Assembly: GCA_021805445.1 (NCBI GenBank)
Contig: JAJZFH010000028.1
Coordinates: 1-55,689 of the forward strand
Reading direction: 5' to 3'
Length of the DNA stretch: 55,689 nt
Source of the DNA: Pseudomonadota bacterium
GTDB taxonomy: Bacteria > Pseudomonadota > Gammaproteobacteria > Burkholderiales > Ferrovaceae
Each line of letters starts with the position of its first letter. Position 1 is the stretch's first letter. Positions 9,549-15,706 of the stretch are shown here, in pieces. The notes under the pieces were generated by a model, which did not search any database, was not told the DNA's origin, and saw nothing but the letters and a program-made list of their open reading frames with translations. Both the position numbers and the translations under genes were made by a program.

Positions 9549-10837
9549 AGAGGGTGTCCCAGAAAAAACTGCGCAGCCGCGCGCGGGTTGGAGGGAAAAT
9601 AACTGTGCAGGTAGGTGGCCGTCAGGCCATTTTTGCAGTACACCGCTTCTCCTTCCTCATTTTGGGCATTCCGGGCATATGTGGTAGGAGGTAACGTCGT
9701 CTCGAGACGAGAGTAATGAAAAGTATGGCCGCGCAGTTCCCCTTGGGGGGTCTGCAGGGTTTGCAGGCCCAGGCCAGCCAAGCGGGGTTGAACGGCGGCT
9801 TTGCCGGGAATGAGTCCCACCAGATCGGCATGGCCCCCTTCTTTCGAGATCAGCCGTTGTGTCAGGTAGGTCATTCCACCACACTCCGCCAGGATGGGTC
9901 TGCCGGCTTCATGGTGTTGACGGATGGTGGCCATGCAGTGGGAATGTGCGGCGAGAGACGTCAGATGCAATTCCGGATATCCGCCGGGCAACCACAGCGC
10001 ATCGCAGGAGGGCAGGGGGTCTCCTCGCAGCGGGGAAAAAAATGTTAACTGCGCCCCCAGGGTGCGGAGCAGGGAAAGGTTGGCTGGATACAGGAACGAA
10101 AAGGCGTGGTCCTGGGCGATGGCAATGCGTAGGCCATCCAGCCAACGCTCGGGAGGTGTCGAGAGCGTGGGGGTCTGGAAGGTCATGGAAGGTAACTGGT
10201 CGAAACAGCGCAGGGCTTCGGGGAGAGCCAGGGCCGCGAGGGTGAGACGTGCCTTCAAGTCGGACAATTCGGTGGCTTGTACCAGTCCAAGGTGACGTTC
10301 CGGCAAGGTCAGGGCAGGATCGCGCATGATGGACCCCCACCAGGTGAGGGATGCGGGCAAACTGGATGCCAGCAACTGGGCGTGGCGTGGACTGCCCACG
10401 CGGTTGGCCAGCACCCCGGCGAAGTTGAGACGTGCATCATGGTTCTTCAAACCCAGGGCCAGGGCACCAAAGGTCTGGGCCATGGCCGAGGCATCCATGA
10501 CCACCAGGACAGGAAGACCCAGGAGGGCGGCAAGATCGGCCGAGGAAGGGGTGCCATCGAACAGTCCCATGACTCCTTCCACCAGGATCAGGTCGGCGTC
10601 CTGGGCCGCTGCGGTCACTTGCTGGCGGCACTCTTCCTCCCCAACCATGAAGAGGTCGAGGTTGAGCACGGGATGCCCACTGGCTTCGGTCAGAAGCATC
10701 GGGTCCAAAAAATCCGGACCGGTCTTGAATACGCGCACCCGTCGCCCCTCTTGGCGGTGGTGGTAGGCCAGGGCGGCAGTGATCAGGGTTTTGCCTTGAC
10801 CGGACGCAGGCGCGGCAATGTATAGTGTGCGGGTCAT
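9545..10837 (-). CDS. cbiA: cobyrinic acid a,c-diamide synthase
   Basis: Also called CobB. Uses glutamine and ATP to amidate the a and c side chains of cobyrinic acid. The 430-residue enzyme opens with MTRTLYIAAPASGQGKT (P-loop) and ends in a glutamine-amidotransferase domain with the cysteine in AECGGMTYL. The start at 10837 is preferred because the family begins just before the P-loop; the longer reading from 10906 runs into cobO. It begins 7 nt after the cobO stop and overlaps bluB by 4 nt. Confidence 0.95.
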   Translation of the reverse strand: MTRTLYIAAPASGQGKTLITAALAYHHRQEGRRVRVFKTGPDFLDPMLLTEASGHPVLNLDLFMVGEEECRQQVTAAAQDADLILVEGVMGLFDGTPSSADLAALLGLPVLVVMDASAMAQTFGALALGLKNHDARLNFAGVLANRVGSPRHAQLLASSLPASLTWWGSIMRDPALTLPERHLGLVQATELSDLKARLTLAALALPEALRCFDQLPSMTFQTPTLSTPPERWLDGLRIAIAQDHAFSFLYPANLSLLRTLGAQLTFFSPLRGDPLPSCDALWLPGGYPELHLTSLAAHSHCMATIRQHHEAGRPILAECGGMTYLTQRLISKEGGHADLVGLIPGKAAVQPRLAGLGLQTLQTPQGELRGHTFHYSRLETTLPPTTYARNAQNEEGEAVYCKNGLTATYLHSYFPSNPRAAAQFFLGHPL

Positions 10838-10844
10838 GGGCGGC

Positions 10845-11453
10845 CTAGAGGTCGATTCCCGGTTGAGCCATGACGCCTGCACGAAAGGCATGCTTGATAT
10901 CGGCAATCTCGCTGACCGTGTCTGCGGCCATACACAAGGCCTCGGGTGCGGCGCGTCCTGTCACGACCACATGTTGATGGGCAGGCCGGGAAGCAATGAC
11001 GGACAGGACCTCTTCCAGCGACAGATATCCATACTTGAACAGGTAGGTCATTTCGTCCAGGATCACCAGATGGACGGACGGGTCACCCAGGGCAACGCGT
11101 GCCTTGTCCCAGCCCATTCGGGCTGCGGCCATATCCCGTTCCCGACTCTGGGTTTCCCAGGTAAAGCCTTCCCCGCATCGTTCCCATCGAAGGTTTGCCT
11201 GGCGCTGGAAGAAGGATTGCTCTCCTGTGTCGCCCTTTCCTTTGATGAACTGGAAGACCGCCGCAGTCATGCCATGGCCCAAGGTCCGGGCGACCATGCC
11301 GAAGGCTGAACTGGACTTGCCCTTGCCGTTACCGGTCAGGACCAGCAACACCCCGCGCTGTTCGCTGGCGTGGGCAATGGCGGCATCCACCACAGCCTTC
11401 TTTCGGGCCATGCGCGCTGTATGGCGTTGAGAACGCTCACTTTCTTCGTTCAT
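10845..11453 (-). CDS. cobO: cob(I)yrinic acid a,c-diamide adenosyltransferase
   Basis: CobA/CobO/BtuR-type enzyme that puts the 5'-deoxyadenosyl group on cobalt. The 202-residue protein has the P-loop GNGKGKSSSAFG, then FIKGKGDTGEQSF, the LDEMTY motif, and VVTGRAAPEAL near the end. The N-terminal basic stretch is typical. The start at 11453 has GAGG about 8 nt upstream, while the alternative at 11465 has none. It is the first gene behind the cobalamin riboswitch, with a leader of about 180 nt between the riboswitch and the start codon. Confidence 0.95.
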   Translation of the reverse strand: MNEESERSQRHTARMARKKAVVDAAIAHASEQRGVLLVLTGNGKGKSSSAFGMVARTLGHGMTAAVFQFIKGKGDTGEQSFFQRQANLRWERCGEGFTWETQSRERDMAAARMGWDKARVALGDPSVHLVILDEMTYLFKYGYLSLEEVLSVIASRPAHQHVVVTGRAAPEALCMAADTVSEIADIKHAFRAGVMAQPGIDL

Positions 11454-11604
11454 TGAAAACCTCATGATAAAAAAGTCGCTGTCCCAAGGAAGATTTCTCT
11501 TTAAAGATTACAGGGAAATACCGGGGGAAACGAAAAGTCCCATGAGTTTCGGGTTGAAATGACCTCATCAGCATGAACACTGCCTCCCCGCAGTATTTCC
11601 GATG

Positions 11605-11621
11605 CGCCAGATCATCTGGCG
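11605..11621 (-). other. hairpin in the cobO leader, possible expression platform
   Basis: A perfect inverted repeat, CGCCAG / CTGGCG with a 5-nt loop, lies 12 nt downstream of the riboswitch core on the transcribed (minus) strand. No U-run follows, so it is not a plain intrinsic terminator. The rest of the leader down to cobO (11604-11454) shows no obvious terminator, so control may act through translation or another factor. Confidence 0.35.
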
Positions 11622-11633
11622 ACTTGATGCGTG

Positions 11634-11808
11634 GGGCCGGTCTCCGGGCTCGTTTCCTAAATTCACCGTCTTCCCGGTTCTGCGGCGTCAACCAACAGGA
11701 CCAGTGACATGGGGTGAAGCCATCGAAACTTACCGTTGCGGGGGCAGCACAGGGTTTGCACCTGTTTCCCGTTTCACCCTTCCCGTGGACTCACAGGCGG
11801 GGCACCCC
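11634..11808 (-). promoter_or_regulatory. cobalamin riboswitch
   Basis: Read on the minus strand this is a clear adenosylcobalamin riboswitch. In order it shows GGGGTGCCCC, AGGGTGAAACGGGAAACAGG, the B12-box-like core CTGCCCCCGCAACGGTAA, the segment GTCACTGGTCC, GGGAAGACGGTGAA, and the closing AGCCCGGAGACCGGCC. It lies directly before cobO and should lower expression of the whole cob operon when coenzyme B12 is plentiful. Confidence 0.95.
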
Positions 11809-11830
11809 AAATGTGAAACAGATCACATTT
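11809..11830. promoter_or_regulatory. CRP-type palindromic regulator site
   Basis: Perfect 8-bp half-sites AAATGTGA and TCACATTT with a 6-bp spacer match the E. coli CRP consensus half-sites exactly. The site lies immediately 5' of the cobalamin riboswitch and upstream of the divergent J-domain gene. Which promoter it controls, and whether CRP or a relative binds, is inference. Confidence 0.7.
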
Positions 11831-11840
11831 GCAGAGAAAA

Positions 11841-11846
11841 ATTATA
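11841..11846 (-). promoter_or_regulatory. putative -10 element of the cobalamin operon
   Basis: A perfect TATAAT reads on the minus strand about 33 nt upstream of the riboswitch core. The -35 region is poor (GCCCAA at 17 bp). Transcription would begin near 11834, placing the CRP-type palindrome within the first transcribed bases. Confidence 0.45.
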
Positions 11847-11878
11847 GCATGGGCTCCAATTGGTTGGGCTGGTGAGGA

Positions 11879-11884
11879 TATAAT
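11879..11884 (+). promoter_or_regulatory. putative -10 element of the leader ORF/J-domain gene
   Basis: TATAAT on the plus strand, 39 bp before the leader ORF start at 11923. No good -35 is present. With a start near 11891 the CRP-type palindrome would be centred at about -71.5, a position known for class I activation in E. coli. This is inference from spacing. Confidence 0.4.
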
Positions 11885-11922
11885 TTGAACCAGCCAACAT
11901 CATCTGTGGAGTGATACCGGAA

Positions 11923-12000
11923 ATGAAGAAAAACATACTGGATGCAGGTTCGGGGTCTATGCGAGGAAACCTCCCGGTTCTGTCTTTGCCAGAAGCATGA
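11923..12000 (+). CDS. 25-residue leader ORF overlapping the J-domain gene
   Basis: Short ORF starting MKKNILDAGSGS and ending LPVLSLPEA. A GGAG lies about 11 nt before its ATG. Its TGA overlaps the ATG of the J-domain gene as ATGA, and that downstream start has only a weak ribosome site of its own (AGAAG). The arrangement suggests that translation of the longer gene is coupled to this ORF. I recognise no homologue, and it may act only through its translation. Confidence 0.45.
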   Translation: MKKNILDAGSGSMRGNLPVLSLPEA

Positions 12001-13184
12001 AAAAGCCTGTTCAGCAGTCTATCCCTTTCGAAGAGTATCTTTCGGAAGCGGGGGAGGCACGCCAACCCAACCGGGTAGTGGAAGTGGTGGTTCAGAAAAC
12101 CTTTGTGGGGAAGTCTCAAGGGGTATTCAAGAAACTGGTTCACCAGATCGATGAAAAGAAGCAGGTCTTGCGCCAGTGGCAAGAGTATAAGGAGCACCAT
12201 CGCCAGCGGGTGGTCGATGAAATTCTTCCGCTGCAACAAGAAATTCACTCGGCGCGGCGAGAGATGATCTTGTTCATTCATGATATTTTGCGTCCTGAAG
12301 GAAGAAAGCCGCCAGGATTGCGCCTGGGAAAGATGCAACAGCGCAAATTGGTCAATGTGTTACTGAATCTGGTGAATGGATTATTGGATGAGGACCCCGA
12401 AGACCAGGAACTGGAAAGTATTCATGATGAATACTCGTCCATGAGCCGGGAAGAAGTTCAAACTCTGGAACAGGACCAGGATCGTTTCGTTCTCGAAGAG
12501 TTGTTTGGCGTGGATTTGAGTGATTACGATGGGGAGGGGGATATCATGCACTTCGCTCACCAAAAAATCCACCAGCAGCAACATGCGGATGAAGAGAAAC
12601 GGGCGGCACGCCAGCATCAGAAGAAGGTGGCGGAGTCCGCGAAAAAGAAATCGGGAGAAGACCTGCCTCTGAGCAAGAAAGAACGGGAAGCCCAGGAGGC
12701 CAGTTTGTCTGTGAAGGAAGTGTATCGAAAATTGGCGAGTTTCCTGCATCCTGATCGAGAAAAAGATCAGGTGGAGCGGGTGCGTAAGACAGAAATCATG
12801 CAAAAGGTGAATCGGGCGTATGCGGACAATGATCTGTTGACCTTGCTCAATTTGCAGTTGGAGATCGAGCAGATCGATCCGGATCACATCTTGATGCTCC
12901 CCGAGGAACGTCTCAAAAATTACATCCGTGTGTTGCGTAGCCAGCTCAAGGAATTGGAACGGGAAATCGAGAGTGAACTTCTTGTCTTCATGGATACTGG
13001 ACCGTACTATGGCCCCATTACCCCGGAATTGGTTGAACGGGAGTTTGATGCCGAATTAACGTATCTGCGGGGGGTGGCTGTGCAGATTCGAGAGGATCTG
13101 GAAGATTTCAATGATCCCGGAATTTTGCGCCAATGGCTCAAGGAGTTGCCGATAAACGGAAATTTGTTTGGGAGTAATTTTTAA
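11997..13184 (+). CDS. J-domain-like protein, unknown function
   Basis: A 395-residue, highly charged, mostly alpha-helical protein. Residues 244-285 resemble a J domain: VYRKLASFLHPDREKD with the HPD tripeptide at 251-253, followed by a basic helix ending KVNRAYADND. In J-proteins HPD stimulates DnaK ATPase, so it may be a DnaK co-chaperone. Unlike DnaJ, the J domain is internal and there are no zinc fingers or G/F-rich segment. Flanking regions look like coiled coil, for example KKQVLRQWQEYKEHHRQR, and a Lys/Glu-rich linker precedes the J domain. There is no signal peptide, so it is predicted cytoplasmic. It follows the leader ORF with a 4-nt overlap and precedes a small secreted-protein gene by 19 nt. 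Function and client are unknown. Confidence 0.8.
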   Translation: MKKPVQQSIPFEEYLSEAGEARQPNRVVEVVVQKTFVGKSQGVFKKLVHQIDEKKQVLRQWQEYKEHHRQRVVDEILPLQQEIHSARREMILFIHDILRPEGRKPPGLRLGKMQQRKLVNVLLNLVNGLLDEDPEDQELESIHDEYSSMSREEVQTLEQDQDRFVLEELFGVDLSDYDGEGDIMHFAHQKIHQQQHADEEKRAARQHQKKVAESAKKKSGEDLPLSKKEREAQEASLSVKEVYRKLASFLHPDREKDQVERVRKTEIMQKVNRAYADNDLLTLLNLQLEIEQIDPDHILMLPEERLKNYIRVLRSQLKELEREIESELLVFMDTGPYYGPITPELVEREFDAELTYLRGVAVQIREDLEDFNDPGILRQWLKELPINGNLFGSNF

Positions 13185-13203
13185 CACTGGACTGGGGGGC
13201 GAT

Positions 13204-13512
13204 ATGAAATCATCAAAAATGTTCTTGGCATCACTGGCGGTTGCTGCAGTCCCCGCCCTGGCCAATCCACTTTCCGGATTGGCGGATTCGGCATTTCAGA
13301 GCAAGAAAGACCAGATCATGACTTCGCTCAAGTCCTGTATTTCACCAGCCACGAATGAGGAACAATTAAAGCAGTGTTTGTTGTCCCAACTGAATCCTTT
13401 GTCTGCTTCTTCTCCTATGCCTGACCCTGTCAGTGGCGGAGCAGCGGGAGCCGCTTCACAACTTATGCAAAATCCTGGATCAGCGTTGAAAAATCTGGGG
13501 AATGGCCTGTAA
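13204..13512 (+). CDS. small secreted or periplasmic protein, unknown function
   Basis: A 102-residue protein not recognised. It starts with a clear Sec signal peptide, MKSSKMFLASLAVAAVPALA, with likely cleavage after ALA. The mature part has two cysteines (KSCISPATNEEQLKQCLL) spaced to allow a disulfide, and a Ser/Pro/Gly/Ala-rich C-terminal half. The start at 13204 is supported by GGGGGG about 8 nt upstream. It lies 19 nt after the J-domain gene on the same strand, so the two are probably co-transcribed. Confidence 0.7.
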   Translation: MKSSKMFLASLAVAAVPALANPLSGLADSAFQSKKDQIMTSLKSCISPATNEEQLKQCLLSQLNPLSASSPMPDPVSGGAAGAASQLMQNPGSALKNLGNGL

Positions 13513-13620
13513 CTTAGGGATTACACCGTTCAAATACACTTCAATGGACAGTGCCTTGATCGCGGATCGCGCCAAACTGAAAAATCTATGCCCGGAATTT
13601 TTCGTGTTCTGTCATCGTTA
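13513..13620 (+). other. intergenic sequence after the secreted-protein gene
   Basis: No gene supported. A U-rich hairpin, GAAAAAT (13579-13585) with ATTTTTC (13597-13603), could weakly end the upstream transcript. A direct repeat GATCGCG occurs twice in tandem at about 13557-13570. Confidence 0.3.
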
Positions 13621-13704
13621 GCGCGAAGTCGCAAGACCGAGACGAAACCGGCCTCTGTGAAGCAGGAATCCGGCAGCAAACCAGCGATGGGTAACTTTAT
13701 GTAG
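13621..13704 (+). pseudogene. remnant of the 3' end of an IS200/IS605-type tnpB (omega-RNA-like region)
   Basis: The reading frame ending in TAG at 13702-13704 encodes KPASVKQESGSKPAMGNFM, which closely resembles the C-terminal tail of IS605/IS1341-type TnpB proteins. The DNA ACCGGCCTCTGTGAAGCAGG, with AATCCGGCAGCAAACC after it, resembles their right-end sequence, from which the guide (omega) RNA is made. No catalytic TnpB domain, zinc finger or tnpA is present, so this is a short relic or solo end. The identification is from memory of the family and has not been tested by search. Confidence 0.5.
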
Positions 13705-13721
13705 GAGTGGACGAACGGGAT

Positions 13722-13751
13722 TTGCCTGATCCGAGGATTTGGGGGTATAGT
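13722..13751 (+). promoter_or_regulatory. putative promoter of the zapB-like gene
   Basis: TTGCCT (13722-13727) and TATAGT (13746-13751) are 18 bp apart. The predicted transcription start would fall at about the ATG at 13758, so the message could be nearly leaderless. No strong ribosome site precedes that ATG. Confidence 0.35.
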
Positions 13752-13757
13752 GAAGCC

Positions 13758-13955
13758 ATGGACAAGTACTTCGCGGCGCTGGAGAGCAAGGTTGATCGGG
13801 TGGTCGATCAATGTGATCGGTTGCGGTCCGAGAACCAGCGTTTGCGTCAGGAGTTGATCGAACGTACTGAGGAGTTGCGTGCCATGTCCACAAAAATGGA
13901 GGAGGCGCGGCACCGGTTGCAAAAATTGATGGATCGGACGGCGGAGATGGTATGA
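13758..13955 (+). CDS. ZapB-like coiled-coil protein (TIGR02449 type)
   Basis: A 65-residue, almost wholly coiled-coil protein: MDKYFAALESKVDRVVDQ, then heptad-rich ENQRLRQELIERTEELRAM. This is the small family usually encoded directly before zapA in beta- and gammaproteobacteria, and it resembles the cell-division factor ZapB in size and coil. The start at 13758 is preferred over a GTG at 13707, which would lie inside the likely promoter. Its stop overlaps the zapA start as ATGA. A division role is inferred from neighbour and shape. Confidence 0.78.
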   Translation: MDKYFAALESKVDRVVDQCDRLRSENQRLRQELIERTEELRAMSTKMEEARHRLQKLMDRTAEMV

Positions 13956-14263
13956 CCCGTCCTGTGACCAAGGCCTTGGAAATCGTCATTTGCGACCGCA
14001 CCTATCGGGTCGCGTGCGAGGAAGGCCAGCGCCTCTTGTTGCAGGAGGCCGCGCTGGAGTTGGATCGGCGTATGCGCGAAGCGCGCAGTCATGCGGAGGT
14101 GGGGCCGGAACGTGCGGCAGTGATGGTGGCCCTGAATGCGGTGTATGAGATGATGGAACAGAAGGCCGCCAGTAGTTGGGATGTGGGGGAAGTGAAGCAT
14201 CGCATCAGAGCGGTTGAAGATCAGTTGGATCGGTGTTTTTTTGAACAGGTCAATTTGTTTTGA
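13952..14263 (+). CDS. zapA: cell division protein ZapA
   Basis: A 103-residue ZapA. It binds FtsZ and promotes bundling of Z-ring filaments in the cytoplasm. The N-terminal beta-rich head includes ALEIVICDRTYRVACEEGQ, followed by the amphipathic helix with LDRRMREAR and the helix RAAVMVALNAVYEMMEQK; the C-terminus is predicted to form a coiled coil (HRIRAVEDQLDRCF). Length and order (zapB-like, zapA, then 6S RNA) match the usual proteobacterial locus. Confidence 0.92.
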   Translation: MTRPVTKALEIVICDRTYRVACEEGQRLLLQEAALELDRRMREARSHAEVGPERAAVMVALNAVYEMMEQKAASSWDVGEVKHRIRAVEDQLDRCFFEQVNLF

Positions 14264-14264
14264 G

Positions 14265-14450
14265 TTTTCCCCTGGGGTGCTCGTGATGGTTCCGAATTTT
14301 TGAACCGATAAGCATCCAAGCCTGGTGATTGGCCCGAAGGAGACTGTTGTGCGCTGGATTTATCTCCGGTGCCTGAAGTTTCCGGCGAATTGCCCTCTTT
14401 ATTGAGCAGGGTTCAGGATGACGGCCAGACGGCATCACCGGGGGAACCGT
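14265..14450 (+). ncRNA. ssrS: 6S RNA
   Basis: A non-coding stretch of about 185 nt directly after zapA, the usual place and size for 6S RNA. The ends form a closing stem, TTCCCCTGG (14267-14275) with CCGGGGGAA (14438-14446). The interior has GAACCGATAAGCATCC on the 5' side, GGATG on the 3' side, and a terminal stem GGAGA / TCTCC, giving the long rod with a central bubble. 6S RNA binds sigma70 RNA polymerase in stationary phase. No ygfA follows on the same strand. Confidence 0.75.
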
Positions 14451-14458
14451 CTTTTGTA

Positions 14459-14476
14459 CCATGACCGCGATCATGG
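14459..14476. terminator. weak bidirectional hairpin between 6S RNA and the GGDEF gene
   Basis: CCATGA and TCATGG form a 6-bp stem with a 6-nt loop between two convergent transcripts. A short T-rich stretch lies only on the left side, so it is a poor intrinsic terminator. Confidence 0.3.
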
Positions 14477-14492
14477 TGGGCATGAGAGATGT

Positions 14493-15461
14493 TTAGCGCA
14501 AATCCTGTGCCGTGGTGTAGGAGACGACCGTATTGCGTCCCTGTGCCTTGGCTCGATACATGGCGAAGTCGGCCTGACGAATCAAACTCTCTGCGTCGAT
14601 GGCATGGGTTTGGCAGAAAGTCACGCCGATGCTGGCGGAAAGCGTCAGAGGCGAGATGGATTCCAACCTGAAGGGGGCATTCAGGGTTTCGCGGATCTTT
14701 TCTCCAATTCCCAGGGCGGACAGCGGGTTTTCCACTCCCATGAGCAAGACGATGAACTCGTCACCCCCCAAACGGGCGATGGTGTCTGATTCTCGGACAC
14801 AGGATTGCAGCCGGGCGGAAGTTTCCCGAAGAACCAGATCTCCGACATGGTGACCAAAGTTGTCGTTGATGGGTTTGAAATGGTCTAGGTCCACAAAAAG
14901 CAGGGCAATTCCCGGACTTTCCCGGTTGAGGGAGCGAATGGCCTGACTGAGACGATCCATGAGCAAAAGCCGATTGGGCAATCCGGTTAGGGGATCGGAG
15001 TAGGCCGTGGAGCGCAGATTTCGCAAGGTTGCATCATCCTGCGTCAAATCTCGCACAATGGCGATAAAGACCCAATCTCCAGGATTTTGTTCGACGGAAG
15101 TGAGAACCAGCGTGATGGGGAAGACTTCTCCATTTTTTCGTTTACCCACCAACTCCCGACTCCGGGAGGACGGAATATTTTCGCCCCAGCCCAGAAAATG
15201 GCGAATATGCTGGTCATGATGGGTGCAATGGGGTTCAGGCATCAACAGGGTCACATTCTGGCCCATGACTTCAGCGTGGGTATATCCAAAAATCCGTGTG
15301 GCCGCGCGATTGAAGGAGGTGATCCGGCCATCGGTCGAGGCCATGATGACCGCATCGAAGACGTGGTCCAGAACATGGTCGAGTACCTTTTTCGCATGGA
15401 TCACCAGGGAACCCTCTGTGGTGGCGCAAAGGTTCTTGTCTGGTTGGCTGTCGTGTGTCAT
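14493..15461 (-). CDS. PAS-GGDEF diguanylate cyclase with FixL-like PAS domain
   Basis: A 322-residue soluble protein predicted to make cyclic di-GMP from two GTP. The PAS domain (about 25-145) resembles the heme PAS of the oxygen sensor FixL: LLMPEPHCTHHDQHI places H82 at the heme-histidine position, and R102 lies exactly 20 residues on, like H200 and R220 of Bradyrhizobium FixL. The GGDEF motif is intact at 232-236 with an inhibitory RESD five residues before it. The start at 15461 has a strong GGGAGGTGAT ribosome site; the 358-residue reading from 15569 does not. Oxygen sensing is inference; many PAS domains keep the HD motif without heme. Confidence 0.9.
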   Translation of the reverse strand: MTHDSQPDKNLCATTEGSLVIHAKKVLDHVLDHVFDAVIMASTDGRITSFNRAATRIFGYTHAEVMGQNVTLLMPEPHCTHHDQHIRHFLGWGENIPSSRSRELVGKRKNGEVFPITLVLTSVEQNPGDWVFIAIVRDLTQDDATLRNLRSTAYSDPLTGLPNRLLLMDRLSQAIRSLNRESPGIALLFVDLDHFKPINDNFGHHVGDLVLRETSARLQSCVRESDTIARLGGDEFIVLLMGVENPLSALGIGEKIRETLNAPFRLESISPLTLSASIGVTFCQTHAIDAESLIRQADFAMYRAKAQGRNTVVSYTTAQDLR

Positions 15462-15706
15462 ATCACCTCCCTCCGGGAGATCAGACGATGGGGCCGACTT
15501 CGAGCGGGAATCCCATCCGCGCAACGTCGGGTGTGTCTGCATTCTGTGCCCAATCGTTGGTCTGTACAATCCGTAAAGTCGATTATGACGCTGTCAGAAG
15601 AAGCGTACTGGGATGACAGGGAGGGGATTAGGAATTACTGGATGGAGTTTCGGAGACACCGAACCCGTTTTCCCCAGGGGACATTTCGTCTATTGGGCCT
15701 GGATCA
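15462..15706 (-). promoter_or_regulatory. region upstream of the GGDEF gene with a possible promoter
   Basis: No gene seen in these 245 bp. On the minus strand TTGTAC (15569-15564) and CAGAAT (15546-15541) are 17 bp apart and would give a leader of about 75 nt before the cyclase. The remainder, downstream of the gtrB stop, has a small CCCC/GGGG repeat but no clear terminator. Confidence 0.3.

Noticed and set aside
11437..11691. An 84-residue ORF across the cobO leader and riboswitch
   Set aside because: It overlaps the riboswitch core and the cobO start and has no recognisable family.
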